A stretch of DNA of 64,000 nt from Gordionus sp. m RMFG-2023. Taxonomy: Eukaryota > Nematomorpha > Gordioida > Chordodea > Parachordodidae. Location: contig NC_088775.1 in assembly GCF_954871325.1 (NCBI RefSeq), positions 44,121,561 to 44,185,560 on the forward strand, given 5' to 3'. Both the position numbers and the translations under genes were made by a program. Each line of letters begins with the position of its first letter. Within the stretch, counting starts at the first letter, position 1. Shown here in pieces: positions 33,476-45,689 of the stretch. The notes beneath the pieces are model-generated. The model had not been told where the DNA came from, did not search any database, and saw nothing but the letters and a program-made list of their open reading frames with translations.

Positions 33476-35835
33476 AACAATACCCATCAAACTATAGCCT
33501 TACCAAAATTAAGTTTAGTTAAAAAATCACTAGAGCTGTCTAATATTCACAGGGTAAGGAAGGAAGACCAGGGGGTGGTTAGATCATTTCTGTCAAAATC
33601 GTCAAAGGTCCGAAAATAATTGTATCTGAATTTACAAGATGATAGTTCAAACCCTTACCTAAAAATTATACACCGACAAAATTTAAAATAATACACTTTT
33701 TTCTCTAAATTGATTTTAGTAAAATGAAAATTTCTTATTACAAGCCTAAACTCCTTAGCAGTGTAGAGAAAGATGAATCAAATTTTAAAATGTTTTATAG
33801 GTTTTTTGCACTTGTTAAACATTCCGAAGATCAGACTTTTAATATTTATAAGAAATTTTTTATTTACATATAGGGATTATATTTATTGATACCAATTTGT
33901 TTAAATATGGTTGGTTCACAGACAAACTTGAATTTCATCATATGATTATATGAAGTTTTGTATCATGATATACACTGATTTCCATCGCATTGGTCTTTCT
34001 TTAGCAAATATCTAAGCTTGATATTTGCAGCAGATTGCACAATATTTACTAACTCTTTTACACTTAGAAGATATTTTAAATACCTAATTATCAAAAGATT
34101 TTGCATCATATATTATAATACTACCACCTTCTTCCCCCACTTCACTCATTTCCTATACCACATCAAAATTAGAACAACGGACCAAATACAAACTACCCAT
34201 TTTAATTTCAATGCCAATCTTGAGTTATAACCCCTTCTCCTGTGGTAAAAGGTCCTGTTTAACATTGTTTGAATGGTTAAGCGTCTTTTTATTATTGGTA
34301 GTCGGTCAGATCTGGTTATAAGCAAGTATAATTATCATTAATATTTAACTTCGTATCATTAGGGCTAATTATTTATTCAAACTTTTCTGTTGGGAGGGGG
34401 GGGGGAAGGGGTGGGTGTTTCTTGATAAAAAAAATTTCATGATAAAAGCAATATTTTTATTTTTCAGCATAACATAAGGATTTTCATTATCTACGCTTCC
34501 TGAGACAGATATCTTACTTTTCTTATATATTTTTTTATAGGGCCTTGCTTTCTACTGTAAAAAGAGGAGTCATAAATGATCGCTTCAACTTGTTTAATTA
34601 ATTTTTATATCCATCAATGCTTGCTTTTAAAACTTTTATTTTAAATCTTTCTAAACCTCTTTTAGTCTTGAAGAATACACATTTAAAAAAATATGAAGGC
34701 ATAGAAAATGTAAAAAAGAGATATTTTCCACCTTTCGATTTTTTAGGGTTGTATCTACTCCTTGAAGTACAACTCACAAAGTAAATTTTTTATTCCATTA
34801 AATTTTCTCATCTTCAGCGATGATAGTAATGTCCAATCACTATTATCGCCACATTAATAAAATTTATGACATTCATCAGATTAATAAAATATAGCAACTG
34901 AACTGAAATGGAAATATACTGTAATTTGTGTTAAAAATAGCTAAGTTATTTTTAATAATATATGAGGCATGTTCAATTCATTCAATTTTGCTCTACTTAT
35001 ATTTTTTATATTTCTATATCCATTTTTATACAATTTTGTCTTTGATCACATAATTAGAAAAAAGACTCGTCAGGAAGCAAGAACTTAGCAAGAATCAATT
35101 AAGGAAATCAATAATCTATTTTTTTCATAATTCCTTAGTCACAATAGTGGCAATTTCATCATCAGAGATTACACGAATTAAGTACTGAGATGGATAGAAA
35201 TTCAATTCAACAATCTACCTATGATGCTGAATATTGTTTCATGTCTTGTTGTGATAAGCTTTGACCTTGTCGTTTTGATTAAACAATAAGAGAACTTAAT
35301 ACAAATTTATTATCATAAAATGCTTATCAAGTCCATACTAAATCCCTCACTAATTAAAGCATTCTTTGTCAAAGAATAATATAAATCCAAGGTCTAATTA
35401 TCTGTTTGGCTCAATATTTTAAATAAAACTTTTTTTCTTAGTGCCTTGCAAATTTTATTTATTTCGGCCAAAGCTCCATCCAAAATCTTTATTTTTAGGA
35501 CCCTAGCCATAATTTTAAATTTTAGGCCTGAGCCTGTCCTGTCCCAAATTTAATTGAAAAATATAACTAAACGCATATTTAAACAATCAATTAATATAAA
35601 AATTTAATTCCTTTACCCTAATCTTTAGAGAAATCTATTTTATTGCTTATAATCTTTTTTACATTTTTTGAGTCAAAAAAATCAATAACCCTATTTTAAA
35701 AAAAATATTTTTAGACCCAAGCCCGACTTTAACTTAATTTCCAGGTTCAACTAAGTCTGTCTAAAGGCCGATAAATATAAAATTGTAGTTTTCATCAAAC
35801 TCCATTCCAGATATCGCAACTGATGTAATTCATTT

Positions 35836-36030
35836 GAGATAATGCATTCGCGACAATGAATTCGCGATAATACACTTGCGATAATGCATTCGCGCTAATA
35901 CATTCGCGATAATGCATTCGCTATAATATTTTCGCTATATTATACTCGCTATAATGCATTAGCGGTAATGCGTTCGCTATAATACATTCGCGATAGTGCA
36001 TTCGCGGTAATGCATTCGCTATAATATCTT
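35836..36030. repeat. 14-bp minisatellite B1, unit ATAATGCATTCGCG
   Basis: About 14 tandem copies with frequent ATGCATTCGC cores. The inverted counterpart is at 43070-43235. Confidence 0.9.
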
Positions 36031-36734
36031 ATATAGAAACCTTCAATTGACGGTTTTGGTTTTTTAGGTAGGACAAAATTGTGGTGCTTCTAATTAATCA
36101 AAAATATTGGTTTCTCTATAAATATGTGGAACCCCTAGAGATCGGCACTTTTCGACACTCAATATATTAAAGCCATCGCATACATCTAAATGTGTATCAT
36201 TAGAGATTAATGAATTCTTAGTTATCTATATTAAAAAGATTTATGAATAAAATTTGTATAATAAAATAGAAAGAAAATTATATTTAGAAACGTGTTCCGA
36301 AACGCAGAACGAACGGGAATGTGACATATTTTTTACCCAAACAACTGGTTAAAACCTTTTCTTAATTAAAATTAGAATAAGATTCTCGTCCGTCATATAT
36401 CCATAAGGGTAAAGTTAAGAACCCTTCTAAAGGCTAATTTAGATAGCTGACATATAAATGCAATATATAAAAATTTTAAAAATGGTTGGTTCAGTTTAGA
36501 TTCTCTTTAATAACGGTTAATACATATTTAACAAATCGTTTCAGGGTTGGTTTAGCTGAGTTAATAATCAAGCTACCTTGATATGAACTAAAAAGATTTT
36601 ACAAAAAAACCATTGTTGAAACAAATAAAGTCATCGAAAAAATACAACAAATAAACTGAATTGTATTATTAAAATGTTAATTTTGATATATTTTCAAATC
36701 CCGCATAAATTTTTTGAACATACAATATTTCTCT

Positions 36735-37200
36735 ATAAAATCAAGATCTAGAAAAAATTCTCTACAAAATAATTCTCTACAATGTAATTCTCTACAAAAT
36801 AATTCTCTACAATGAAATTCTCTACAAAATAATTCTCTATAAAAGTAATTCTCTTTAAAATCCTTCTCTATAAACAACATTCTCTATAAAATCATTCTCT
36901 TTGAAGTCATTCTCTATTAAGGACCTTCTCTATAAAATAATTTTCTTTAAAATCATTCTCTATAATCGACATTCTCTATAAAACCATTCTCTATAAACGG
37001 CATTCTCTATAAAATCATTCTCCTTGAAGTCATTCTCTATAAAGGACATTCTCTATAAAATAATTCTCTTTAAAATCATTCTCTATAAATTACATTCTCT
37101 ATAAAACAATTCTCTATAAATGCATTCTCTATAATTGTTTTCTCTATAAATGTTTCTCTATAAAATACATTCTCTATAATGGTTTCTCTATAAAGACGTG
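36735..37200. repeat. TTCTCTA minisatellite array A2 (right end of copy 1)
   Basis: Inverted version of the A1 repeat: units such as AATTCTCTACAAAAT, CATTCTCTATAAAAT and CATTCTCTTTGAAGT, about 28 copies. Confidence 0.92.
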
Positions 37201-37239
37201 GAACCTTTTTTTTTATGTTATTTTAATTGGGGTTAAAAT

Positions 37240-37935
37240 ATAGGAATTCTTAATTCTAGAAGAATTTTGCCTACAAATTTAATTTTTTTTGTGGTAAAAT
37301 ATAGGAATTCTTAATTCCGCATATTTAAGATATTTGGAGAATTTTGCCTTCAAATTTAATATTTTATTTAAGATAAAATGTTTTTTTTACAAATTTTTAT
37401 TTAAGATATTTTGAAAAAGATTTTTCTACAAAATTTTGTATTAGGGGTAAAAAAATATAGGAATTCTTAATTCCGCATCGTTTATATGAGGGAGGGATTG
37501 GGCAGGAGAATTTTGCCTACAAATTTAATTTTTTATTTAAGTCTACAAATTTTTATTTAATTTTGTATTAGGGATAAAATAGAACCCACAATTGGGGATT
37601 TTTTTAACCTTTCTAGTGAAGGGTTAAATCGAAATATAGTATATAATGACACAATTAAATATAGTATTAAATACCCAATTTTATTTATTAAATTCAAATA
37701 TATTATTGAAATTATTACATTCTCCTAAAAATATCTTAAATATGCGGAATAAGAATTCTTATATTTTACCACAAAAAAAAATTAAATTTGTAGGCAAAAT
37801 TCTCATAAAAATTTAAATATGAATTAAGAATTCCTATATTTTAACCCCAATTTTGTAGATAAAACTTTTTAAAAATATCTTAAATAAAAATTTGTAAGAA
37901 AAACTTTTATAAAATATCTTAAATAAAAAATTGAT
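37240..37935. repeat. Hairpin of AGGAATTCTTAATTCCGCAT-type sequence at the palindrome centre
   Basis: GGTAAAATATAGGAATTCTT with AATTCCGCATATTTAAGATA and GAGAATTTTGCCTACAAATT is present three times on the left (about 37233, 37292 and 37448). The reverse order and complement (AATTTGTAGGCAAAATTCTC, CTTAAATATGCGGAATAAGA, ATTCCTATATTTTAACCCC) lies at 37735-37905. A further inverted piece (TTTGTAGGCAAAATGCTCCT with CCACTCATATAAA) lies at 40960-41010, outside the hAT insertion, so the original unit may have extended across it. Confidence 0.7.
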
Positions 37936-38496
37936 TTCTTAATTTAAAAAAATAACATGAAAAAAAAATAATATACCCCCCGAAAGTGGCAATAACCAAA
38001 AAAAATAGAAGAATTTGCAATATTTTAATACTATATTTCGATTTAATAAATAAAACTGCATCATTTAACCCTTCACTACAAAGGTGAGTTAAGTAATAGG
38101 CCACGACGTTTATAATCTTGGTGATATAAAAAAAGCCTAAAGATATTTTGTGGCCTGTATAGTATTTTAATATTTTGTTATATCTACCAAATTTCAAATT
38201 GATTTGATATTTTTTTAAATATTTGCAATTTATTGAGCTTGAGGTAGTATAGGTCCCACTTTGACATTTGATGTTTTTATAAAATTTATGTAATTATCAT
38301 TATTCAACATTGAATTAATAAAATATATAATAAAATTTGCATTTTAACATTTTTTTTGTTGATATTACTATAATTAAAGGATGGTCCCAAAAATAGATTT
38401 CAGCTAGGAAATTAGCATAACTTTTTTTTTCTAGAAATAAATATAAATCTAAAATTTTATATTTATTATCTCCAATATTTTTTTTAATATATATAC
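37936..38496. other. AT-rich DNA
   Basis: No gene recognised. The open frame at 37919-38197 (minus) is hydrophobic because of base composition and matches nothing known. Confidence 0.4.
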
Positions 38497-38681
38497 TAGT
38501 GATCTGCATCGGGCCTAATTTTTCAAACCCGGCCCGAACCGAAATTTTTTTTAAAAAATTTTGCCAGCCCAACCCTAACCCAAAATATTTTTTAAAAAGT
38601 TTTGCCGGCCCGAACCAAATTTATTTAAATATAGAAATTAATTTTTATAATTACTCAAAATAAATGAATGTTATATGGCTT

Positions 38682-40629
38682 GTGAAAGGGGGGATATTTT
38701 TCACCAGATGTTAAAACAAAATAAAATGATACTATTATATTTTTATTTTAACCATACTTAAACATTAATCTATGTTAAAAAAATATTAAACAACTTTTTT
38801 AAATGTCACACTTAAAAAAAATTTTTTATAAAAAAATATAAAAAGTTTTATCATCACATATTTTCTTTTACTTAGTTAACGATATTTTATGTAGAATAAT
38901 TTTAAATATAATGATAAATTATTCATTTAAGTTGTAAGATCTTAGTCAGAATCTTTTATTTCTGAAAATTGTTTTTTTCTCACTTTATTTTATCATATTT
39001 GAGACATAACTTTAATTTAATATTTTATTCAATTCGTATAATACATATAATTATATATAATAAGAAATTTATTCGTAATTACACTAATACATGAATATTA
39101 ATTAATAAAATATGAAATATTTAATGATAGTTCATAGTCATAAATTGCTTGCTTAAGTAGTACCTATAAATATTAAAAAATGTTAATCGTAATTTATTAT
39201 ATACTTAGATTACTTTAGTCAAGAGGTAGTCCACGATAGCCCAGCTCCAAATAATGTTGCATATGATTATAGAAATTTGTAAAATCATATGGAATAAATT
39301 GATTCATTATTTGATTAATATTATTTATTATATGATCCCTTGTACTTGGTCTGGGAATTAATGACCTGTACTTGTTTTTGAAAACCCCGAAAAAATTTTC
39401 AATTGGGTTTAATTATGGTGAGTATGGGGGAAGATATTCAATTCTCTCTTTATAGTCATCAATTAGATGACTTTTATGTATTGACGCATTGTCCATAACT
39501 AATATGGCATCTGGTGGTAATATACTAATAATATCCATTAATGAATTTCGGAATAACATATTATTATATGATCCTTCGATGATTTTATAATGTATAACTC
39601 CACAAATTCCTATAGTGCAAAGTACACTTACATTTTTCCCTTTTGAGGGTGGCACCTTTATTGATGGTCTAACGTTGAGTGGTGCCCAAGCATAGACAGG
39701 TACAACATGAAAATTGATGCCTGTTTTGTCGAGAAAATATAGTCTTTCTCTTGAGATGTTCAGCAATTTGCGGCAATACACCTGTCGAATATTGATAGCT
39801 CCTGGTGTATTCCTGCGATCTGGTTCTTTCCCCAGCTCTTTTTTTGGACCATCGGATGTTTTTAATATATTTCCTTATAGTTCCAATATTTTTTGGAGAA
39901 CCAGAGGGCAAATTCTCAATTATATCCTTCACCGTAAGGTATTATTGTCGATTAGCAAATCCATAATTTGCCTTTCAATATTTGCTATGTCTTTAATTTT
40001 TCTCCCCCTTTGTTTAAGCGAGAATTCCTTTAAAGGCTCACCAATAATTTCTGGGAATGTATCCCGTTTTATTTTATGTATTGATGCCTTCGACATATTA
40101 ACAAATTTAGCAATGTCCTTAACCTTCATCTGTTCTTCCTCTGGCATTGCTAATATTTTCATTACCATTTCAATTTTATCTTTGTTTCAACAATTGTATG
40201 TTCTTTTGGGTTTAGGAATGGATGATATTTGAGAATCATTTATATTTTCATTAATAGTTGCTAAAGAATTATTATTTGCAGAAATATTAGAATGTGATTG
40301 ATAATTTTCCATATCATTCCCATCTAAGATTGGCAAAGAATAATTTACAGAAGTACTTGAGAGTAAAGGAGATGTATTAAAGTTATAAAGAATGTAGTCT
40401 ATATTAAACATTATAAGATTGAAAATAATATTAAATTAAATATACAAAAATATTAAATTATGTAAATGATATATGAAAAAATATGTTTTTTTTAAAAAGT
40501 TTTTTTTTTAAAAAAAGTTGTTTAAAATTTTTTTAACATAGATTAATGTTTAAGTATGATTAAAATAAAAATATAATAGTATCATTTTATTTTGTTTTAA
40601 CATCTGGTAAAAAATATCCCCCCTTTCAC
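38682..40629 (-). mobile_element. Tc1/mariner-superfamily transposon, 1.95 kb, about 125-bp TIRs
   Basis: GTGAAAGGGGGGATATTTTT then ACCAGATGTTAAAACAAAAT and so on for about 125 bp on the left; the right end (about 40497-40629) is the near-perfect reverse complement. On the right the TIR reads inward from CAGTGAAAGG directly after a TA, the usual target; at the left the outermost bases have decayed (GCTTGTGAAAGG). It was inserted into the hAT element above; the intact empty site is visible in the sister copy near 41748. It carries one transposase gene, broken. Confidence 0.88.
39215..40411 (-). pseudogene. Tc1/mariner (IS630-Tc1) transposase, broken
   Basis: Minus strand, ATG at 40411 to TAA at 39215, about 398 codons. 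Order: an N-terminal Asn/Ser-rich stretch, then a helix-turn-helix region (VKDIAKFVNMSKASIHKIKR; about residues 90-110), then the DDE core with LDKTGINFH (first Asp), VMDNASIHKS (second Asp) and YLPPYSP-LNPIENFFGVFK (Glu). It ends FYNHMQHYLELGYRGLPLD. Damage: an in-frame TGA near 40187, a frameshift near 39932, another near 39781, and a TAA between SP and LNPIE where an acidic residue or similar is expected. As written there are about 30 positions between the second Asp and the Glu, against 34 in classical Tc1. Otherwise nearly full length. Confidence 0.88.
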
Positions 40630-40865
40630 TGTAGTTTATATAAATAAATCAAATATTTTTATTTTACATTAAAAATTCAACATAAAATTGATAAATTTAG
40701 ATATATTAAAAAAAAATTTCCAAAGCCCGACCCGATCCGGACCGAATTTCTTAAAAAAATATTTGGCCTGGCCCAACCCGAACAAGATTTCTTTTTAAAA
40801 AAATAGGCCCGAACCCAGCCCCAAGCTCGTTCAGGCTGGGCCGGGCCTACTTTTGCAGATCTCTT

Positions 40866-41184
40866 ATATATACCTATAATAAGGTTTAATACTATATTTC
40901 GATATTTAATTGATAATCAAAAAATTTACCTTACCCTTAGCCTATTCCATTTAAAAAATTTGTAGGCAAAATGCTCCTAGCCTCCTCCACTCATATAAAA
41001 GCTGTATAATTTTAGAAAAAATTATTTTAAAACAGCTTCGATTTTCCTGTGCAAGTGGATGCTACAAATGCAAATAATAGAATATCAAGATTAAAAGTTA
41101 ATATCAAATTTTTTCAGCAATATTAATCGAACTACCAGAAGTTAAATAATATATATTAAATTTTGTTTTTTTAGGATAAATAGA
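40866..41184. other. AT-rich DNA between nested elements
   Basis: It contains the inverted piece of the 37240-37935 hairpin (about 40960-41010). Nothing else recognised. Confidence 0.4.
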
Positions 41185-41537
41185 AATTCAATCGATATTA
41201 TCATTAAATCTCTCAATATCGATTGTAATCATTTAAGACGTACACTAAGGAATTTAAACTTAAAATCAGCCACCTCCCACCCTTAAAGTAATTGAATTTT
41301 GCTGAAGTTCTCTGGTATAGTCTTTTGTTTTGGCCAACTATTCTTTTCAGCCTATGGAGGTTTAAATACAGTTCTCAGACTGTTATGAGTACAAGTACAT
41401 GCGGCTTGCCCACAAACGTGTAGGAGTCCTTATTTTTAATTTTTCATCTAACTTAATTTAATTCAGTTAGATGGAGATGAGGAATACTAGTCTAGCTCTG
41501 TTGAACCTTCAACGGTAGAGAGCTATGCATTATAAAT
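41185..41537 (+). repeat. Dispersed repeat X, copy 2 (interrupted by a hAT element)
   Basis: AAAATCAGCCACCTCCCACC, CTTAAAGTAATT, GCGGCTTGCCCACAAACGTG, AGATGGAGATGAGGAAT and TAGCTCTGTTGAACCTTCAA in the same order as at 52960-53315. Its last bases (ATAAATCACGTAAATAAAAA) resume at about 41901 after the hAT element at 41538-41898. Confidence 0.8.
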
Positions 41538-41898
41538 TAGCGATCTGCATCGGGCCTAGTTTTCAAGCCCAGCCCGGCCTGAAATTTTTTTTAAAATGTT
41601 TTGCCTTCCCGGCTCAAATCCAAAATATTTTTTAAAAAGTTTTGCCGGCCCGAACCCGAAATTGTTTTAAAAAAATTTACCTGACATGCCTGAATTGATT
41701 TTAATATAGAAATTAATTTTTAAAAAATCTCAAAATAAAAGATATATGTGATATGGTGTCTAGTTTCTATAAATAAAATAAAATATATGTATTTTACATT
41801 AAAAAATTCAACATAAAATTGATGAATTTAGATATATTTAAAAAAATTCCCAAGACCCGACCCGAGCCAAATTTTTTTAAAAAAATTGTAGATATCTA
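41538..41898. mobile_element. CCCGGCC-type non-autonomous hAT element, 361 bp
   Basis: Starts TAGCGATCTGCATCGGGCCT and ends GTAGATATCTA, a decayed version of the family end. TTATAAAT (41530-41537) and CTATAAAT (41899-41906) are a target duplication with one mismatch. It lacks the mariner insertion of its sister at 38497-40865 and so documents the empty site (GGTGTCTAGTTTCTATAAAT at about 41755). Confidence 0.8.
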
Positions 41899-41952
41899 CT
41901 ATAAATCACGTAAATAAAAAAATGGTTATTGCCATTTTCGGGTTCCACGTCT

Positions 41953-42390
41953 TTAGAGAAACCATTATAGAGAATTATTTTATAGAGAAACATTTATAGA
42001 GAAAACAATTATAGAGATTTATAGATAATTGTTTTATAGAGAATATAGTTTATAGAGAATGTTTTATAGAAAATGTTTTATAGAGAATGTTTTATAGAGA
42101 ATGTTTTATATAGAGAATAATTTTTATAGAGAATGTTTTATATAGAGAATAATTTTTATAGAGAATGTTTTATATAGAGAATAATTTTTATAGAGAATTA
42201 ATTTATAGAGAATGATTTTATAGAGAATGATTTTATAGAGAATGCCGTTTATAGAGAATGGTTTTAAAGAGAATTACTTTTATAGAGAATTATTTTGTAG
42301 AGAATTATATTGTAGAGAATTACATTGTAGAGAATAATTTTGTAGAGAATTATTAGATCTTGATTTTATAGAGAAATATTATATATGGGA
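41953..42390. repeat. TAGAGAA minisatellite array A3
   Basis: About 28 units, for example TTTATAGAGAATG and TTTTATATAGAGAATAA. The segment AATTTTTATAGAGAATG plus TTTTATATAGAGAAT is reiterated three times, a local higher-order repeat. Confidence 0.92.
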
Positions 42391-43069
42391 AATTATAGAG
42401 TTCAAAAAATTTATGCGGGATTTGAAAAATATATCAAAATTAACATTAACAATACAATTCAGTTTATTTGTTGTATTTCAACAATGGTTTTTTTGTAAAA
42501 TCTTTTTAAGCTTGATTATTAACTCAGCTAAACCAAACCTGAAACGATTTGTTAAATATGTATTAACCGTTATTAAAGAGAATCTAAACTGAACTAACCA
42601 TTTTTTAAATTTTTATATATTGCATTTATATGTCGGCTACCTAAATTAGCCTATAGAACGGTTCTTAACTCTACCCTTATAAATATAATATGACGGAATT
42701 GAATCTTGATTCTAATTTTAATTAAGAAAAAGTTTTAACCAGTTGTTTGGGTAAAATATATGTCACATTCCCGTTCGTTCTACGTTTCGGAACACTTTTC
42801 TAAATATAATTTTCTTTCTATTTTATTATACAAATTTTATTCATAAATCTTTTTAATATAGATAACTAAGAATTCATTAATCTCTAATGATACACATTTA
42901 GATGTATGCAATGGCTTTAATATAAATTTTAGTGTCGAAAAGTGCTGACCTCTATTTAGGGTTCCACGTCTTTATAGAGAAACCAATATTTTTGATTTAA
43001 TAGAAGCACCATAATTTTGTCCTAACTAAAAAACCAAAACCGTCAATTGAAGGTTTCTATATAAGATAT

Positions 43070-43235
43070 TATAGCGAATGCATTACCGCGAATGTATTAT
43101 AGCGAACGCATTACCGCGAATGCATTATAGCGAGTATAATACAGCGAAAATATTATAGCGAATGCATTATCGCAAATGTATTATCGCGAATGCATAATCG
43201 CGAATTCATTGTCACGAATGCATTATCTTAAATGA
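43070..43235. repeat. 14-bp minisatellite B2 (inverted counterpart of B1)
   Basis: Units CGCGAATGCATTAT and GCGAATGTATTATA, about 12 copies. Confidence 0.9.
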
Positions 43236-45689
43236 ATTACATCAGTTGCGATATCGGGAATGGAGTTTGATGAAAATAACAATTTTATATTTATCGGCCT
43301 TTAGACAGACTTAGTTGAACCTGGAAATTAAGTAAAGGTCGGGCTTGGGTCTAAAATTATATTTTTTTAAATACGGTTAAGGCTTTTATATTTTTTGATT
43401 CAAAAAATATAAAAAAGATTCTAAGCAATAAAATAGATTTCTCTAAAGATTAGGGTAAAGGAATTAAATTTTTATATTAATTGATTGTTTAAATCTGTGT
43501 TTAGATATATTTTTTAATTAAATTTGGGACAGGACAGGCTCAGGCCTAAAATTTAAAATTATGGCTAGGCCTAAAAAAAATAAAGATTTTCATGGAGCTT
43601 TGGCCGAAATAAATAAAATTTGCAAGGCACTAAGAAAAGTTTTTTTTAAAACATTGAGCCAAACAGATAATTAGACCTCAGAAATTATTTATATTATTCT
43701 TTGACAAAGCATGCTTTAATTAGTGAGGGATTTAGTATGGATTTGATAAGCATTTTTTTATAATAAATTTGTATAAAGTTCTCTTATTGCTTAATCAAAA
43801 AGACAAGGTCAAAGCTTATCACAACAAGACATGAAACAATATTCAGCATCATAGGTAGATTGTCGAATTGAATTGCTATCCATCTCAGAACTTAATTCGT
43901 GTAATCTCTGATGATGAAATTGCCACTATCGTGACTCAGAAATTGGGAAAAACAATAGAATATTGATTTCCTTAATTGATTCTTGCTAAGTTCTTGCTTC
44001 CTGACTAGTCTTTTTTCTAATTATGTGATCAAAGACAAAATTGTATAAAAATGAATATAGAAATATAATAAATATAAGTAGAGCTAAAATTGAATGAATT
44101 GAACATGCCTCATATATTATTAAAAATAACTTAGCTATTTTTAAAACAAATTATCCATTTCAGTTCAGTTGCTATATTTTATTAATCTGACGAATGTCAT
44201 AAATTTTATTAGAGTGGCGATAATAATGATTGTGCGTTACTATCATCGCTGAAGATGAGAAAATTTAATGGAATAAAATATTTACTTTGTGAGTTGTACT
44301 TCAAGGAGTAGATACAATCTTAAAAAATCGAAAGGTGGAAAATATCTCTTTTTTACATTTTCTATGCCTTCATATTTTTTTAAATGTGTATTCTTCAAGA
44401 CTAAAAGAGGTTTAGAAAGATTTAAAATAAAAGTTTTAAAAGCAAGCATCGACGGATATTAAAATTAATTAAACAAGCTGAAGCGAACTTATCATTTATG
44501 ATTCCACTTTTTACAGTAGATAGCAAGGCCCTAAAATATATAATATAAAAGTAAGATATCTGTCTCAGGAAGCATAGATAATGAAAATCCTTATGTTATG
44601 CTGGAAAATAAAAATATTGCTTTAATCATGAATTTTTTTTTATTAAGAAACACCCCTCCCCCTTCCCAACAGAAAAGTTTGAACAAATAATTAGCCATAA
44701 TGATACGAAGCAATTTAAATATTAATGATAATTATACTTGCTTATAACCAGATCTATAGACCGATTACCAATAATAAAAGGACGCTTAACCATTCAAACA
44801 ATGTTAAAAAGGACCTTTTACCACAGAGGAAGGGGTTATAACTCAAGATTGCATTAAAATTAAAAGGGGTAGTTTGTATTTGGAATTTCGTTGTTCTAAT
44901 TTTGATGTGGTATAGGAAATGAGGGGAATGGGAGAAGAAGGGGGTAGTATTATAATATATGATGCAAAATCTTTTGATTATTAGGTATTTGAAATATCTT
45001 CTAAGTGTAAAAGAGTTAGTAAAATATTGTAAACAATCTGCTGCAAATATCAAGCTTCGATATTTTCTAAAGAAAGACATTTCAATGCGATGGAAATCAG
45101 TGTATATCATGATACAAAGCTTCTTATAATCATATGATGAAATACAAGTTTGTCTGTGTTTAAACCAACCATATTTAAACAAATTGGTATCAATAAATAT
45201 AATCCCTATATGTAAATAAAAAATTTCTTATCAAAGTCTGATAAAATTTGGTCTATAGAACCATAAATTAATAAAATTTTGACGACTTCGGAATGTTTAA
45301 CAAGTACAAAAAACATATAAAAAACATTTTAAACTTTTTGATTCATCTTTCTCTACACTTAAGGAGTTTACGGCTTGTAATAAGAAATTTTCATTTTACT
45401 AAAATTAATTTAGAGAAAAAAGTGTATTATTTTAAATTTGTCGATGTATAATTTTTAGGTAAGGGTTTGAACTATCATTTTGTATTTTGTAAATTCAGAT
45501 ACAATTATTTTCGGACCTATGATGATTTTGACAGAAATTGATCCAACCACCCCTGGTCTTCCCTGCCTACCCTGCGAATATTAGACAGTACTCTAGTGAT
45601 CTCTTAACTAAACTTAATTTTGGTAAGGCGATAATTTGATGGTTATTGTTTTATTTTTTGTTATTATTTGCATATAAAATCATTAATTG

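Larger units (their letters stand above)
31480..37205. mobile_element. Satellite-ended element, copy 1 (left arm of the 16-kb palindrome)
   Basis: Starts GGTATCCCGTCTTTACAGAG and ends CTCTATAAAGACGTGGAACC, which reverse-complemented is GGTTCCACGTCTTTATAGAG; these act as terminal inverted repeats. Nine T residues flank both ends (31471-31479 and 37206-37214), a possible 9-bp target duplication but in a T-rich target. Inside each end lies an array of TAGAGAA-type units (31491-32150 and, inverted, 36735-37200). The core holds a CCCGGCC-type hAT remnant (32520-32752), a palindrome (32860-33475) and a 14-bp minisatellite (35836-36030). No transposase could be recognised. Superfamily unknown; 9-bp duplication and long repetitive TIRs would suit a Mutator-like element. 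Confidence 0.65.
38497..40865. mobile_element. CCCGGCC-type non-autonomous hAT element split by a Tc1/mariner element
   Basis: Starts TAGTGATCTGCATCGGGCCT and ends GGGCCTACTTTTGCAGATCTCTT. ATATATAC flanks both ends (38489-38496 and 40866-40873), a perfect 8-bp target duplication. Outer segments are rich in GGCCCG with TTTTTTAAAA spacers. Without the mariner insertion (38682-40629) the element is only about 420 bp and collinear with the copy at 41538-41898. Confidence 0.85.

Noticed and set aside
34018-34230. 70-codon open frame in the left arm
   Set aside because: Not conserved in the right arm and without motifs.
36677-36880. Minus-strand frame with repeated FCRELHCRE
   Set aside because: Also a translation of the minisatellite, not a repeat protein.
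44754-45182. 142-codon open frame as a gene of the satellite-ended element
   Set aside because: The matching region of the other arm (about 33900-34330) does not keep the frame (only 70 codons open), and no motif is recognisable.
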